Part shown: piece after piece, positions 1-6,129 of the stretch
Numbering within the stretch: the stretch's first letter is position 1
Layout: every line of letters begins with the position of its first letter
Source: Candidatus Hydrogenedentota bacterium
GTDB taxonomy: Bacteria; Hydrogenedentota; Hydrogenedentia; Hydrogenedentales; CAITNO01
Length of the DNA stretch: 10,111 bases
Reading direction: 5' to 3'
Assembly: GCA_007118765.1 (NCBI GenBank)
Contig: SKQZ01000208.1
Span: forward strand, 1-10,111
The notes under the pieces: generated by a model
Databases searched by the model: none
What the model was told of the DNA's origin: nothing
What the model saw: the letters and a program-made list of their open reading frames with translations, nothing else
Program-made: the position numbers and the translations under genes

Positions 1-61
1 CAAAGTGCCTGATATGGTGTAAGATTCGCAGGCGCAACAGAAATCTTGTGAAATATCCGGG
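1..61 (+). repeat. Right part of dispersed 175-bp inverted-terminus repeat (copy A, cut by window start)
   Basis: Bases 1-56 are identical to 5881-5936 in the complete copy at 5767-5941; the first difference is at base 57 (C here, G there). The copy ends with TGAAATATCCGGG at 49-61, the inverted match of the left terminus CCCGGATATTTCA seen at 66 and 9991. The left 114 bp lie outside the window. Within this part, AAGATT (22-27) and AATCTT (42-47) can pair, giving a subterminal stem. I see no coding capacity. It is read as the right end of a non-autonomous mobile element. Confidence 0.9.
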
Positions 62-65
62 CTAG

Positions 66-95
66 CCCGGATATTTCATCAGGTTTCGTCGTGAG
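66..95 (+). repeat. Left-end fragment of a second repeat copy, abutting copy A
   Basis: These 30 bases are identical to the left end of the copy at 9991-10020 and then diverge abruptly at base 96, leaving only weak similarity for a few bases. The fragment is separated from copy A by exactly four bases, CTAG (62-65). The two termini and this spacer together make a perfect 30-nt palindrome, 49-78, centred between 63 and 64. The rest of this element appears lost or replaced by the sequence leading into the gene at 174. In RNA the palindrome would form a strong hairpin about 95 nt before that gene's start. Confidence 0.85.
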
Positions 96-173
96 TCTGC
101 GCAGCGTACCCCTGCCGATGCACACGATGCGGGCGCGGAATCGTTACGATAAGAATGGAGTTCGTTGTGCCCT

Positions 174-2354
174 ATGAAAGATGACAACGCCGTTGAAGCC
201 AAGAGTGGTCCAGTTTCATCTGGACAAGCGCCGAACATGAGGTCGCTCTTTATTATTGGATTGTTTGTGGTGGTGATGACGCCGGTCTTACTGCATTTCA
301 ATCTGTTGTATGCGCCCATGCAGGGCGACGAGTTCCGGCTGTTGTTACATGACGATGCGTTGCATCACCCGGATACCGCAATTACGGCGGATGACCTGTT
401 GCCGGGCGCGCCGCTAACCGCCTTTGTGGTGGGAACGCTCTGGTGGCTCGGCGGCGAAACCATGCTGATACTGCGTCTTGTTTCGTTGTTCTTCCTGGCG
501 GTAAGCGTCGCGCTGCTCTTCCGGATGATTGTGCTGTGGACGCGTTCCGAACTCTCCGCAACGCCCGCGCTGCTCGGAGCGCTGCTGCTTGCCACAACGC
601 CCGCAGCCGTGGAAATGCTGACTGCCGTGGATGCGCTGCCAACGCTGATGGGGAGCGCCTTTGCACTGGCCGGCGCCACATGGTTTCTGACGGCAAAATC
701 GTCACAAGGACAACTGGATTGGCCACGGCTTGTGTTGTCGTGCTGCGCTCTTGCGCTTGCCATGGCGGCGCACTCCGGTTTTGTGTTCTTGCCAATTGCG
801 CTGCTGGCGCTGGATTCTAACCTGAACCGTCTTGCCCGGCGCATGCCGCAGGCCGGTAATGAACACGTTAAGCATGGGCAGGATGAGGGGCCGGAAACAG
901 GCCGCACAGCCGCGATGACGACGGCAACACAACTCGCGGCCTTGATAGCGACGGCAATCACGGTGGCGGGCGTCATTCATTATTCCGGCGGCACACTGCA
1001 GTGGTCATTGCCGGGCGGACTGTATCTGCTGTCGTTGGTGGCGGCGCTGGCGGTGGCATGGTTGTGGGCGGTACGCCCGGAGATGGTTGTGCGACGGGCC
1101 ATCACCATGGTCGCAATTGTGGCGGTGATTGCGGGCGGCGTGGTCTCATTCCGCATGGGGGTTGAACGGGTTGATCCCATGACCCGCCTTGAGCAGCAGT
1201 TATCCCATGACAACGGAGCGGCGTGCGAGCAAATGGTGTTGCATTACTGCGACGCGGCGCGACGTCAGGCAGATCCGGAAGCGCGGGCCGTGTTGTTGCA
1301 GGAAGCGCTGGCAGTCTGGCGTTTGTGCGATGACGAAACAACGGACAATACCGTGGCGCGTCGGGTGCTGGGCACTATGTTTCTTGCCGCGGGTCATGAC
1401 GCTGAGGCGGCGGAATTACTGACGCCGTTCCTCGCGTCCGCACCGTTCGACGACGCGGGGATTGCGGCGGCGCTGGCGGTGGCGCGGGCCGCTGAAATCC
1501 ACGAACAACCGCAGCGGGTGGCGGACTATTATGCCTTTGCCCACAGAACGGAACAGTTGCCGCAAGAGGACCTCATACGACAGGCCACGGCGCAGATGAT
1601 GCTGGGCAACACCACCATGGCGGCGATACACTTTGCCGCGCTGCCCGGTTTTGACGAAGACAGTGAGGCGGGCATGTATCAGGCCCAGGCGCTCAACACC
1701 TTTAACGCCGCACGGAGCCAGCTGACTGCCGCCCGCGAACTCATCGCCGAGAACCCTCTGGATGTGTCGGGCTACGTTGCCATGGCGGAAAGCGACCTGT
1801 TGTCCGGCAACTTGATGCGCGCCTTCTATTGGCTTGTGCTGGCCTTGCGCCGTGACGAGTCCAACATGCGCGCATGGGAATTGCTGGGCATGACTTTTGC
1901 CCGCCACGACCACGCCGCTGATTTTGTTGCAAGCTGGGGCGCGCTCACGCCGCCGGGCCATGAGGCATGGTTGCGACTGGCGCGACAAGCCGCCGGGTTT
2001 CGGGCATGGGACGCCGCGCAGACCTACGCCAAACATTTTGTCAGCGACGACACGCCGTCGGTGGAAGAGTTTATGGCCGTGTTTGCCATGGAGGCGCGTC
2101 GCCCGGCCTTGGCGCGGGAATGGCTGGAGAAAGCCACCGCAGCCCGTCCGGATAACTATGCCCCGTGGCTTGCGCTGACGGATATGGCGCTGGCAATGGA
2201 CAATGCCGGGGAGGCGCGGGAATTCCTGCGGGAAGCGCAGGAGCGCAACGCACCGGAGGAAGAGGTTGAAAAACGTCACGCTCGAATCGAAGGCGACCTG
2301 CCCGTGCCGGACGAAACGCAACCCTTTGAACCGGTGCGCACCTTTATCCAATAG
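174..2354 (+). CDS. Membrane protein: GT-C (GT39-like) glycosyltransferase module fused to helical-repeat (TPR-like) domain
   Basis: This is a 726-residue protein from ATG 174. An in-frame TTG at 165 sits only 4 nt after GGAG (157-160), too close, whereas ATG 174 is 13 nt away; the start is therefore not certain. About eight or nine hydrophobic segments lie at roughly 23-43, 95-122, 131-173, 186-213, 251-270, 281-300 and 307-325. The first predicted loop carries GDEF (51-54), placed like the acidic motif of GT-C/PMT_2 enzymes. The run PLTAF...GG...LRLVSLFFLAVSV...ALPTLM (about 80-160) follows the usual GT39 pattern. Residues 330-726 are soluble, Ala/Leu-rich and built of paired helices like TPRs (for example NYAPWLALTDMALAMDNAGEA near the end). 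Typical GT39 proteins have more membrane segments, so the catalytic module may be shortened. Inferred role: transfer of a lipid-linked sugar in the envelope, with the repeats as a protein-binding domain. No recognisable promoter precedes it. It could instead be a non-catalytic TPR membrane protein. Confidence 0.75.
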   Translation: MKDDNAVEAKSGPVSSGQAPNMRSLFIIGLFVVVMTPVLLHFNLLYAPMQGDEFRLLLHDDALHHPDTAITADDLLPGAPLTAFVVGTLWWLGGETMLILRLVSLFFLAVSVALLFRMIVLWTRSELSATPALLGALLLATTPAAVEMLTAVDALPTLMGSAFALAGATWFLTAKSSQGQLDWPRLVLSCCALALAMAAHSGFVFLPIALLALDSNLNRLARRMPQAGNEHVKHGQDEGPETGRTAAMTTATQLAALIATAITVAGVIHYSGGTLQWSLPGGLYLLSLVAALAVAWLWAVRPEMVVRRAITMVAIVAVIAGGVVSFRMGVERVDPMTRLEQQLSHDNGAACEQMVLHYCDAARRQADPEARAVLLQEALAVWRLCDDETTDNTVARRVLGTMFLAAGHDAEAAELLTPFLASAPFDDAGIAAALAVARAAEIHEQPQRVADYYAFAHRTEQLPQEDLIRQATAQMMLGNTTMAAIHFAALPGFDEDSEAGMYQAQALNTFNAARSQLTAARELIAENPLDVSGYVAMAESDLLSGNLMRAFYWLVLALRRDESNMRAWELLGMTFARHDHAADFVASWGALTPPGHEAWLRLARQAAGFRAWDAAQTYAKHFVSDDTPSVEEFMAVFAMEARRPALAREWLEKATAARPDNYAPWLALTDMALAMDNAGEAREFLREAQERNAPEEEVEKRHARIEGDLPVPDETQPFEPVRTFIQ

Positions 2355-2384
2355 AACAATCCCGTCCGCGGCATGACGGATATA

Positions 2385-2393
2385 TGCTATACT
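2385..2393 (+). promoter_or_regulatory. Extended -10 promoter for mgtC-like gene
   Basis: TGCTATACT matches the extended -10 consensus TGnTATAAT at all but one position. No good -35 hexamer is seen 16-19 bp upstream, which is usual for extended -10 promoters. Transcription would begin near 2400, only about 7 nt before the ATG at 2407, and no Shine-Dalgarno is visible in between. The mRNA would therefore be almost leaderless. Confidence 0.5.
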
Positions 2394-2406
2394 CTTCTTA
2401 TACGCC

Positions 2407-3132
2407 ATGAATACGTTATTACAAGATATGGGCTTGCATATTACCGCCGAAAACTGGATGGAGGCGGCGGTCAAGTTTTCGGCGGCGTTGATTCTGTCCG
2501 GCGCCGTTGGGCTGGAACGGCAGCGCAAAGGGCGCAGTGCCGGGCTGCGCACCCACATCCTCGTGTGCATGGGCGCCACCATGCTCATGATCGTGAGCGA
2601 GTATATCGCGCGAACAGGCGACACACTGACCCCCAGCGGATTAGACCGCGCCCGCATCGCAGCAGGCATCATTACCGGCATCGGATTCCTCGGCGCGGGC
2701 ACCATCATGAAGTCGGGACAGGAAAAGGTCGGGCTTACCACCGCCGCAATGGTCTGGTTTGCCGCGGCCCAGGGCATCGCCATCGGTTCCGGCTATTTGC
2801 TGACGGCGCTTTTTGGCACCGCGTTTGCCTTGGCCGTTGTTGTCGGTTTGTCCGCCATTGAACAAGTGTTGCCCCAACATGGTCATTTTCTGCTGGCCAT
2901 GCAATTGCCCGCTACCGAAGCAGACGTGGCGGAGATTCTGCTTCATATCGAACGGGCGGGCAACTTCGAGGTCGTGACCACCGCAATCAAGTCGTCGGAG
3001 GAAGGTGGTCGCGTACAACTTACCTTCCAGATACGCAGCAAATCGGGCGGCGATTTTGCCATCCTTGCGGAACTGCTCCGCACCGAATATACCCATGCCA
3101 GAAAACTGAGCCTTGAACGGCTGCAAGTATAG
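2407..3132 (+). CDS. MgtC/SapB family membrane protein
   Basis: This 241-residue protein is the usual length for full MgtC homologues that carry a C-terminal soluble domain. Family hallmarks are GLERQRKGRSAGLRTH (35-50), RIAAGIITGIGFLGAGTIM (83-101) and TTAAMVW (111-117). Hydrophobic segments cover about 20-34, 49-66, 83-101 and 111-150. Residues about 160-241 form a charged alpha/beta domain in the position of the ACT-like C-terminal domain of MgtC. In Salmonella and Mycobacterium, MgtC supports growth at low Mg2+ and inside macrophages and modulates F1Fo ATP synthase; the role in free-living bacteria is less clear. The conserved membrane core is intact. The gene is 52 bp behind the upstream membrane gene but has its own extended -10 promoter and no Shine-Dalgarno. 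A 9-bp inverted repeat overlaps its stop codon. Confidence 0.93.
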   Translation: MNTLLQDMGLHITAENWMEAAVKFSAALILSGAVGLERQRKGRSAGLRTHILVCMGATMLMIVSEYIARTGDTLTPSGLDRARIAAGIITGIGFLGAGTIMKSGQEKVGLTTAAMVWFAAAQGIAIGSGYLLTALFGTAFALAVVVGLSAIEQVLPQHGHFLLAMQLPATEADVAEILLHIERAGNFEVVTTAIKSSEEGGRVQLTFQIRSKSGGDFAILAELLRTEYTHARKLSLERLQV

Positions 3133-3153
3133 CCTGTATCTGCTCTTGCAGCC
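3119..3153 (+). terminator. Hairpin overlapping the mgtC stop codon (possible terminator or attenuator)
   Basis: GGCTGCAAG (3119-3127) and CTTGCAGCC (3145-3153) are perfect reverse complements, giving a 9-bp stem around a 17-nt loop. The gene's TAG stop (3130-3132) lies in the loop. No T-run follows, so it is not a standard intrinsic terminator. It may protect the mRNA 3' end or give partial, factor-assisted termination. Inference only. Confidence 0.4.
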
Positions 3154-3169
3154 GCCACGTCTGTCACGG

Positions 3170-3186
3170 TATGATGAGTTATCATA
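3170..3186 (+). promoter_or_regulatory. Inverted repeat containing a -10-like TATGAT upstream of the lipoprotein gene
   Basis: TATGAT (3170-3175) and ATCATA (3181-3186) are perfect inverted repeats separated by GAGTT. TATGAT also resembles a sigma70 -10 box, but the hexamer 18 bp upstream (TTGCAG, 3146-3151) is a poor -35. The site lies about 32 nt upstream of the start codon of the 3218 gene. It could be a weak promoter core overlapped by an operator, or chance. Confidence 0.3.
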
Positions 3187-3217
3187 TGCACGGTTGCAAC
3201 AGAACAGGAGAAGCATC

Positions 3218-4183
3218 ATGATTGATTTTAAGTATGCGGGCAGTTGGGGACTTTTTCTATGCGTATTGTCGCTGGCGGTTGCGTGCGGCGCCTCGGAGCC
3301 GACCGACGGGTTTACCTTTGAGCACGGATTGGACGTGCAAATGGATGGCCGAACATGGGTGCGCACGGTAACGACGCCCTTCGATCCGGAGAACCCGGAA
3401 TTAACATACAAAGTGTATACGCACCTGTATGATTTTGAAGGTGCGTTCCCCATCACCAAAGGCGCAGGCGGCCGCTATTCGCATCATCGCGGCCTGTTCA
3501 TTGGCTGGAACCATACCCTTGTGGGCGAGCGGACGGTGGACACATGGCACATGCGTGCCGGACGTGAAGGCGCGTTGCGCGACGCCTTTGCCCAACAAGA
3601 ACTGGTGGAGTGGGTGACAACGGAAGCCGATGCAAACCGTGCGACCCATACGGCCCGCATCCAGTGGCGCGCAGATGACCTGGCGCCGTTTATTGAGGAG
3701 GAGCGCACCATCACCGTCTTTCCCGGCGAAGACGGCATGCGCGTGGTGGATTTTGTTTCGGAGTTGACGACGCTCGCAGGACCCATTCGGTTGCGCGGCG
3801 ACGCCCACCATGCAGGCATGCAGGTGCGCATGTCCAACGAGGTGGTGGACACGGAGGACGATACGGAATATATCATGCCCGAAGGCGCCGAGGAACTGGA
3901 CAACGATATTGTGGACAATGCGTGGTGGTTGTGCGGCAGCATGGTGGTGGGCGGCAAACGCTATTGGGTGCTGCACCTTACGGCGCCGGACCTGGTCACG
4001 GGCCAACCCCATTATTCCACCCGCGCCTATGGCCGTTTCGGCGCGTTCTTCGAGCCGGACCTCACGCCCGATGCGCCGTTGCGCCTGGCGTTTCGGGTTA
4101 TCTGGTCGGAGTCGCCATTGGACCAGGCACGGTGCGAGGCGCTGTATCAGCAGTATGCGGATGAGGTCAACGGCGCTTCATGA
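3218..4183 (+). CDS. PF14100/DUF6807 ('PmoA family') lipoprotein
   Basis: A 321-residue exported protein. The start is set by AGGAGA (3206-3211) 6 nt before ATG 3218; an ATG further upstream in frame lies inside the mgtC-like gene. A hydrophobic signal segment (about 8-22) ends in the lipobox LAVAC with lipid-attachment Cys23, and GASE follows. DUF6807 hallmarks are YSHHRGLFIGWN (87-98), GDAHHAGMQVR (194-204) and YSTRAYGRFGAFF (266-278). The Pfam name 'methane oxygenase PmoA' is a historical label: nothing here resembles particulate methane monooxygenase. The family is common in polymer-degrading Planctomycetota and relatives. Its biochemical activity is, to my knowledge, not established; a carbohydrate-related role is inferred from context. 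Its TGA overlaps the next gene's ATG by 4 nt, so the two are probably translationally coupled. Confidence 0.9.
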   Translation: MIDFKYAGSWGLFLCVLSLAVACGASEPTDGFTFEHGLDVQMDGRTWVRTVTTPFDPENPELTYKVYTHLYDFEGAFPITKGAGGRYSHHRGLFIGWNHTLVGERTVDTWHMRAGREGALRDAFAQQELVEWVTTEADANRATHTARIQWRADDLAPFIEEERTITVFPGEDGMRVVDFVSELTTLAGPIRLRGDAHHAGMQVRMSNEVVDTEDDTEYIMPEGAEELDNDIVDNAWWLCGSMVVGGKRYWVLHLTAPDLVTGQPHYSTRAYGRFGAFFEPDLTPDAPLRLAFRVIWSESPLDQARCEALYQQYADEVNGAS

Positions 4184-4686
4184 TAGTGGGGGTAATAAGC
4201 GATACCCACGGCAACCAACCGCTGATGTTCAAAGTGGCCGATATCCTGCGGGAACGGCTGCTGGCCACCCATATCCTTCATCTGGGCGATGACTATGCCG
4301 ACAAGGAGGCGCTGGAGATGGCGGGGTATTCGGTGTCGGGGGTGCCGGGATTGTGGTGTCGGGAATACAACGACACCAAAACGCCCAAACGGCGTGTGGA
4401 AACCTTCGAAGGGGTGCGCGTGGCCTATGCCCATTCGGAAGAAGACCTGCCGCCCTTGACATCCGATATTGGCCTCGCCCTTTTCGGGCATACCCACCGC
4501 TTCGGAATTGTCCGTCGCGAAGGGATACCCTGCATGAATCCGGGCCATCTAAAAAGTGAACTGGACCGCATGCGCCCGCCCACCTTCGGACTTGTGCGCA
4601 TTACCGAAACGACCGTGTGTCTCGCCGTCCATGATTGCAGCGGACACGCGCTGATGGAAAAGGCTTTCAAGCGCCAACCCGCATAG
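4180..4686 (+). CDS. YfcE/MJ0936-like metallophosphatase (calcineurin-like phosphoesterase)
   Basis: A 168-residue protein, normal for the YfcE class. Metal-binding motifs in order: SDTHGN (7-12; D8 and H10), HLGDDYAD (34-41; bridging Asp) and GHTHR (103-107), then the family's closing turn as MNPGHLKSELDR (119-130). The usual GN[HC]D motif is absent; its place is taken by GVPGLWCREYND (54-65). The usual HGH is replaced by AHSEED (84-89). The active site is thus two-thirds canonical. Family members hydrolyse phosphodiesters or phosphomonoesters with Mn2+ or similar metals; the substrate here is unknown. No signal peptide, so cytoplasmic. The ATG overlaps the stop of the DUF6807 gene (ATGA), indicating one operon. 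The gene ends 21 bp from the convergent minus-strand gene. Confidence 0.88.
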   Translation: MIVGVISDTHGNQPLMFKVADILRERLLATHILHLGDDYADKEALEMAGYSVSGVPGLWCREYNDTKTPKRRVETFEGVRVAYAHSEEDLPPLTSDIGLALFGHTHRFGIVRREGIPCMNPGHLKSELDRMRPPTFGLVRITETTVCLAVHDCSGHALMEKAFKRQPA

Positions 4687-4703
4687 TGCATCGCTCTCCG
4701 CCG

Positions 4704-4722
4704 CGGGTTATCGTCCAACCCG
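4704..4722. terminator. Small inverted repeat at convergent gene ends (possible bidirectional terminator)
   Basis: CGGGTT (4704-4709) and AACCCG (4717-4722) pair perfectly around a 7-nt loop, at the junction of two convergent genes and overlapping the minus-strand TAA. There is no T-run on either strand. Position makes a role in transcript ending plausible, but the stem is short and partly coding. Confidence 0.2.
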
Positions 4723-5448
4723 ATCCAGAAGCGTGTCCAATGTGCGTCCCCGACGCGATTCCGAGGGTATGTCGAGCAATCGAAGCGCCGCGTCGCCACT
4801 GATCAGATCGCCCTGGCTTAATTGCAGGGTTTGGCCCACGCCGTGTTCAAGAAGCAATTGGCCCACGCGGTCGCTGAGCAATCGGTTGGCAATGCCGCTG
4901 GCAAGCCGCCCGCCCGCTTCAATCTGCACGTCGTCAAGACGGGTGTCTTCCGCCCGTTCTTCCGGCATCAGACCGAGATCAAACCGCTCGTCCAGCTGGG
5001 GCAGAAAGTTTACCGGCAGTTGCCCGTTTCGGAAGGTAGCGCCCAGCGGTATTGTGCCAACCCGCGTTTTGGCTTCCGCGCCTATCCCCAGCGTATCAAA
5101 GGTAATGGTGGTGGGCACAAGGGGTCGGTCTTCGCGCCATTCCGGGCTCTTGTCGTAGATAAACCCCAAGTTACGAAAACGAAGTTCCTTCACGTCAATT
5201 TCGATGCCCCGGTCACGCAACACATCGGCCTCTTCAATCATGCGCATCGGCACGCCGCGCAATTCGCGGGGTATGTTTACGGTCATGCCGCCCACCCGCG
5301 TCGTAAGGGCAAAAAGCTCCAGCATGTCCAGCTGCTCAAATACCGCGCTGATGGCCGGTTGCCATGCGTCGCGGTCAACATCGGCGTCCCCCTCGGCCAG
5401 GGCCACGCTGCCGACCAACAGTAAAAGCGTCACAAACTTTGCGGGCAT
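4708..5448 (-). CDS. Exported protein of unknown function
   Basis: A 246-residue protein that I do not recognise. The start at 5448 is chosen because a minus-strand AGGAG (5458-5462) lies 9 nt upstream; a longer version would start at 5490. Residues 1-18 form a Sec signal peptide (basic K4, hydrophobic VTLLLLVGSVA, then ALA before EG), with cleavage predicted after A18. There is no lipobox Cys. The mature part is acidic and soluble with no obvious membrane segment; alternating hydrophobic stretches (for example VPTTITFDTLGIGAEAKT, about 111-128) suggest beta strands, followed by helical stretches (about 182-206). Likely periplasmic or cell-surface. It lies alone, convergent with the metallophosphatase gene and divergent from tRNA-Val. 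A promoter is proposed at 5492-5521. Confidence 0.8.
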   Translation of the reverse strand: MPAKFVTLLLLVGSVALAEGDADVDRDAWQPAISAVFEQLDMLELFALTTRVGGMTVNIPRELRGVPMRMIEEADVLRDRGIEIDVKELRFRNLGFIYDKSPEWREDRPLVPTTITFDTLGIGAEAKTRVGTIPLGATFRNGQLPVNFLPQLDERFDLGLMPEERAEDTRLDDVQIEAGGRLASGIANRLLSDRVGQLLLEHGVGQTLQLSQGDLISGDAALRLLDIPSESRRGRTLDTLLDRVGR

Positions 5449-5491
5449 CGTCCTGCACTCCTTTTTGGTTGCGCACGTCATAACATCCACG

Positions 5492-5521
5492 ATTCTACCC
5501 AGGGGTATACACGCCCTTCAA
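5492..5521 (-). promoter_or_regulatory. Sigma70-like promoter for the exported-protein gene
   Basis: On the minus strand, -35 TTGAAG (5516-5521) and -10 TAGAAT (5492-5497; five of six consensus bases) are separated by 18 bp. Transcription would start near 5485, leaving a leader of about 37 nt that includes the AGGAG. The -35 lies 22 bp from the -35 of the divergent tRNA promoter. Confidence 0.45.
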
Positions 5522-5543
5522 ACGAACCGGCATGAGATGCCAG

Positions 5544-5573
5544 TTGACCCCATTCCATCAGGTATGCTACTAT
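5544..5573 (+). promoter_or_regulatory. Promoter of tRNA-Val
   Basis: -35 TTGACC (5544-5549; four consensus bases in a row) is followed by an 18-bp spacer and the extended -10 TGCTACTAT (5565-5573; hexamer 5568-5573). The start would be near 5580, just upstream of the mature tRNA 5' end at 5586. The TGC before the hexamer matches the extended -10 of the mgtC-like gene at 2385. Confidence 0.5.
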
Positions 5574-5585
5574 TCACTTCCCCGT

Positions 5586-5662
5586 GGGCGATTAGCTCAG
5601 CTGGTTAGAGCGCTGTCTTCACACGGCAGAGGCCACTGGTTCGAGTCCAGTATCGCCCACCA
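5586..5662 (+). tRNA. tRNA-Val (anticodon CAC)
   Basis: A complete cloverleaf is visible. Acceptor 5586-5592 (GGGCGAT) pairs fully with 5652-5658. The D stem is GCTC/GAGC (5595-5598/5608-5611), with GG in the loop. The anticodon stem is 5613-5617/5625-5629 with loop TTCACAC; the anticodon CAC (5620-5622) follows the universal T and reads GTG valine codons. The T stem is 5635-5639/5647-5651 with loop TTCGAGT. The discriminator base is A5659 and CCA is encoded at 5660-5662. Plus strand, single gene, with its own promoter. The stretch downstream contains the complete repeat element before the first good terminator. Confidence 0.97.
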
Positions 5663-5766
5663 TTGTTTATCTCCCGTTATCCCACGCTCCGGGATCGTGC
5701 TGCCTGCCGGCGACCGCCATGCCGGATTCTTTCCTGCGTGCCCCCCGCCCCGCGCCATTGCCCAAG
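5663..5766. other. Intergenic stretch after tRNA-Val
   Basis: No gene is seen. Two short stems are present: ATCCC/GGGAT (5679-5683/5691-5695) and CCGGC/GCCGG (5707-5711/5721-5725). The second is followed by the weakly T-rich ATTCTTT. Either could assist 3' processing of the tRNA transcript, but neither is a convincing intrinsic terminator. The stretch ends with CAAG (5763-5766), repeated immediately after the mobile element at 5942-5945. Confidence 0.4.
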
Positions 5767-5941
5767 CCCGTATATTTCACCAAGTTTCGTCGTAAGCCTG
5801 TGAAGATTGCGCCAGAGCAGGCGTTTTGCGCAGGCCGCCGGCTGACAGCGTGTTAGTACACGTCGAAGTCGGCGGGCAAGCAAAGTGCCTGATATGGTGT
5901 AAGATTCGCAGGCGCAACAGAAATCTTGTGAAATATGCGGG
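5767..5941 (+). mobile_element. Complete 175-bp MITE-like element with terminal inverted repeats (copy B)
   Basis: The left terminus CCCGTATATTTCACCAAG (5767-5784) and right terminus CTTGTGAAATATGCGGG (5925-5941) are inverted repeats with one mismatch and one extra base. The flanks are identical four-base direct repeats, CAAG at 5763-5766 and 5942-5945, as expected from target duplication on insertion. The copy at 9991-10111 differs at six positions over the shared 121 bp; the copy at 1-61 shares 56 identical bases. Internal stems: CGTGT-TAGT-ACACG (5849-5862) and AAGATT/AATCTT near the right end. No reading frame of note. The transposase that would act on it is not in the window. It separates tRNA-Val from a terminator. 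Confidence 0.85.
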
Positions 5942-5972
5942 CAAGCCGAGCGGAACCGTCTTTTCTGTCCCC

Positions 5973-6000
5973 AAGGCGCATCGGGTTGCGTCTTTTTCTC
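5973..6000 (+). terminator. Intrinsic (Rho-independent) terminator
   Basis: AAGGCGCA (5973-5980) pairs with TGCGTCTT (5987-5994), including one G-T pair, around the loop TCGGGT. The 3' arm runs into TTTTTCTC. This is the clearest plus-strand intrinsic terminator in the window. The only upstream promoter I see is that of tRNA-Val, so it would end a transcript running from the tRNA through the complete repeat, about 420 nt. It also insulates the promoter at 6045. Confidence 0.6.
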
Positions 6001-6044
6001 ATGCTCGCCGACCCCCAAAACGCGTATGCAGTTGCGGGTGGATG

Positions 6045-6073
6045 TTGACATGCGACCACAAAATATATATGAT
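6045..6073 (+). promoter_or_regulatory. Near-consensus sigma70 promoter for the 6130 gene
   Basis: TTGACA (6045-6050) is a perfect -35. After exactly 17 bp comes TATGAT (6068-6073), five of six -10 bases. It lies in an A/T-rich stretch unlike the surrounding DNA. Transcription would start near 6080, giving a leader of about 50 nt that ends in an A/T-rich tract and AGGAGA (6115-6120). This is the strongest promoter visible in the window. Confidence 0.75.
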
Positions 6074-6129
6074 ATGGGGGATGAGAGGGCAATATATAGT
6101 GGTTTTTATTTTTTAGGAGATGGCAGTTC

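Noticed and set aside
141..160. Promoter TACGAT (145-150) before the 174 gene
   Set aside because: Only four of six -10 bases match and no -35 is seen at a suitable distance.
1416..2783. Long open frame of 455 codons on the minus strand
   Set aside because: It lies antisense across two well-supported plus-strand genes, and its predicted protein is Arg/His/Pro-rich with no family motif; a shadow of GC-rich codon use.
3218..4183. Particulate methane monooxygenase subunit (PmoA)
   Set aside because: Only the Pfam nickname suggests it. The protein is a soluble lipoprotein with DUF6807 motifs and no membrane-spanning PmoA sequence.
5849..5862. Internal hairpin of the repeat as a small-RNA gene or attenuator
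   Set aside because: The stem is only 5 bp, with no promoter or T-run next to it; kept only as part of the repeat description.
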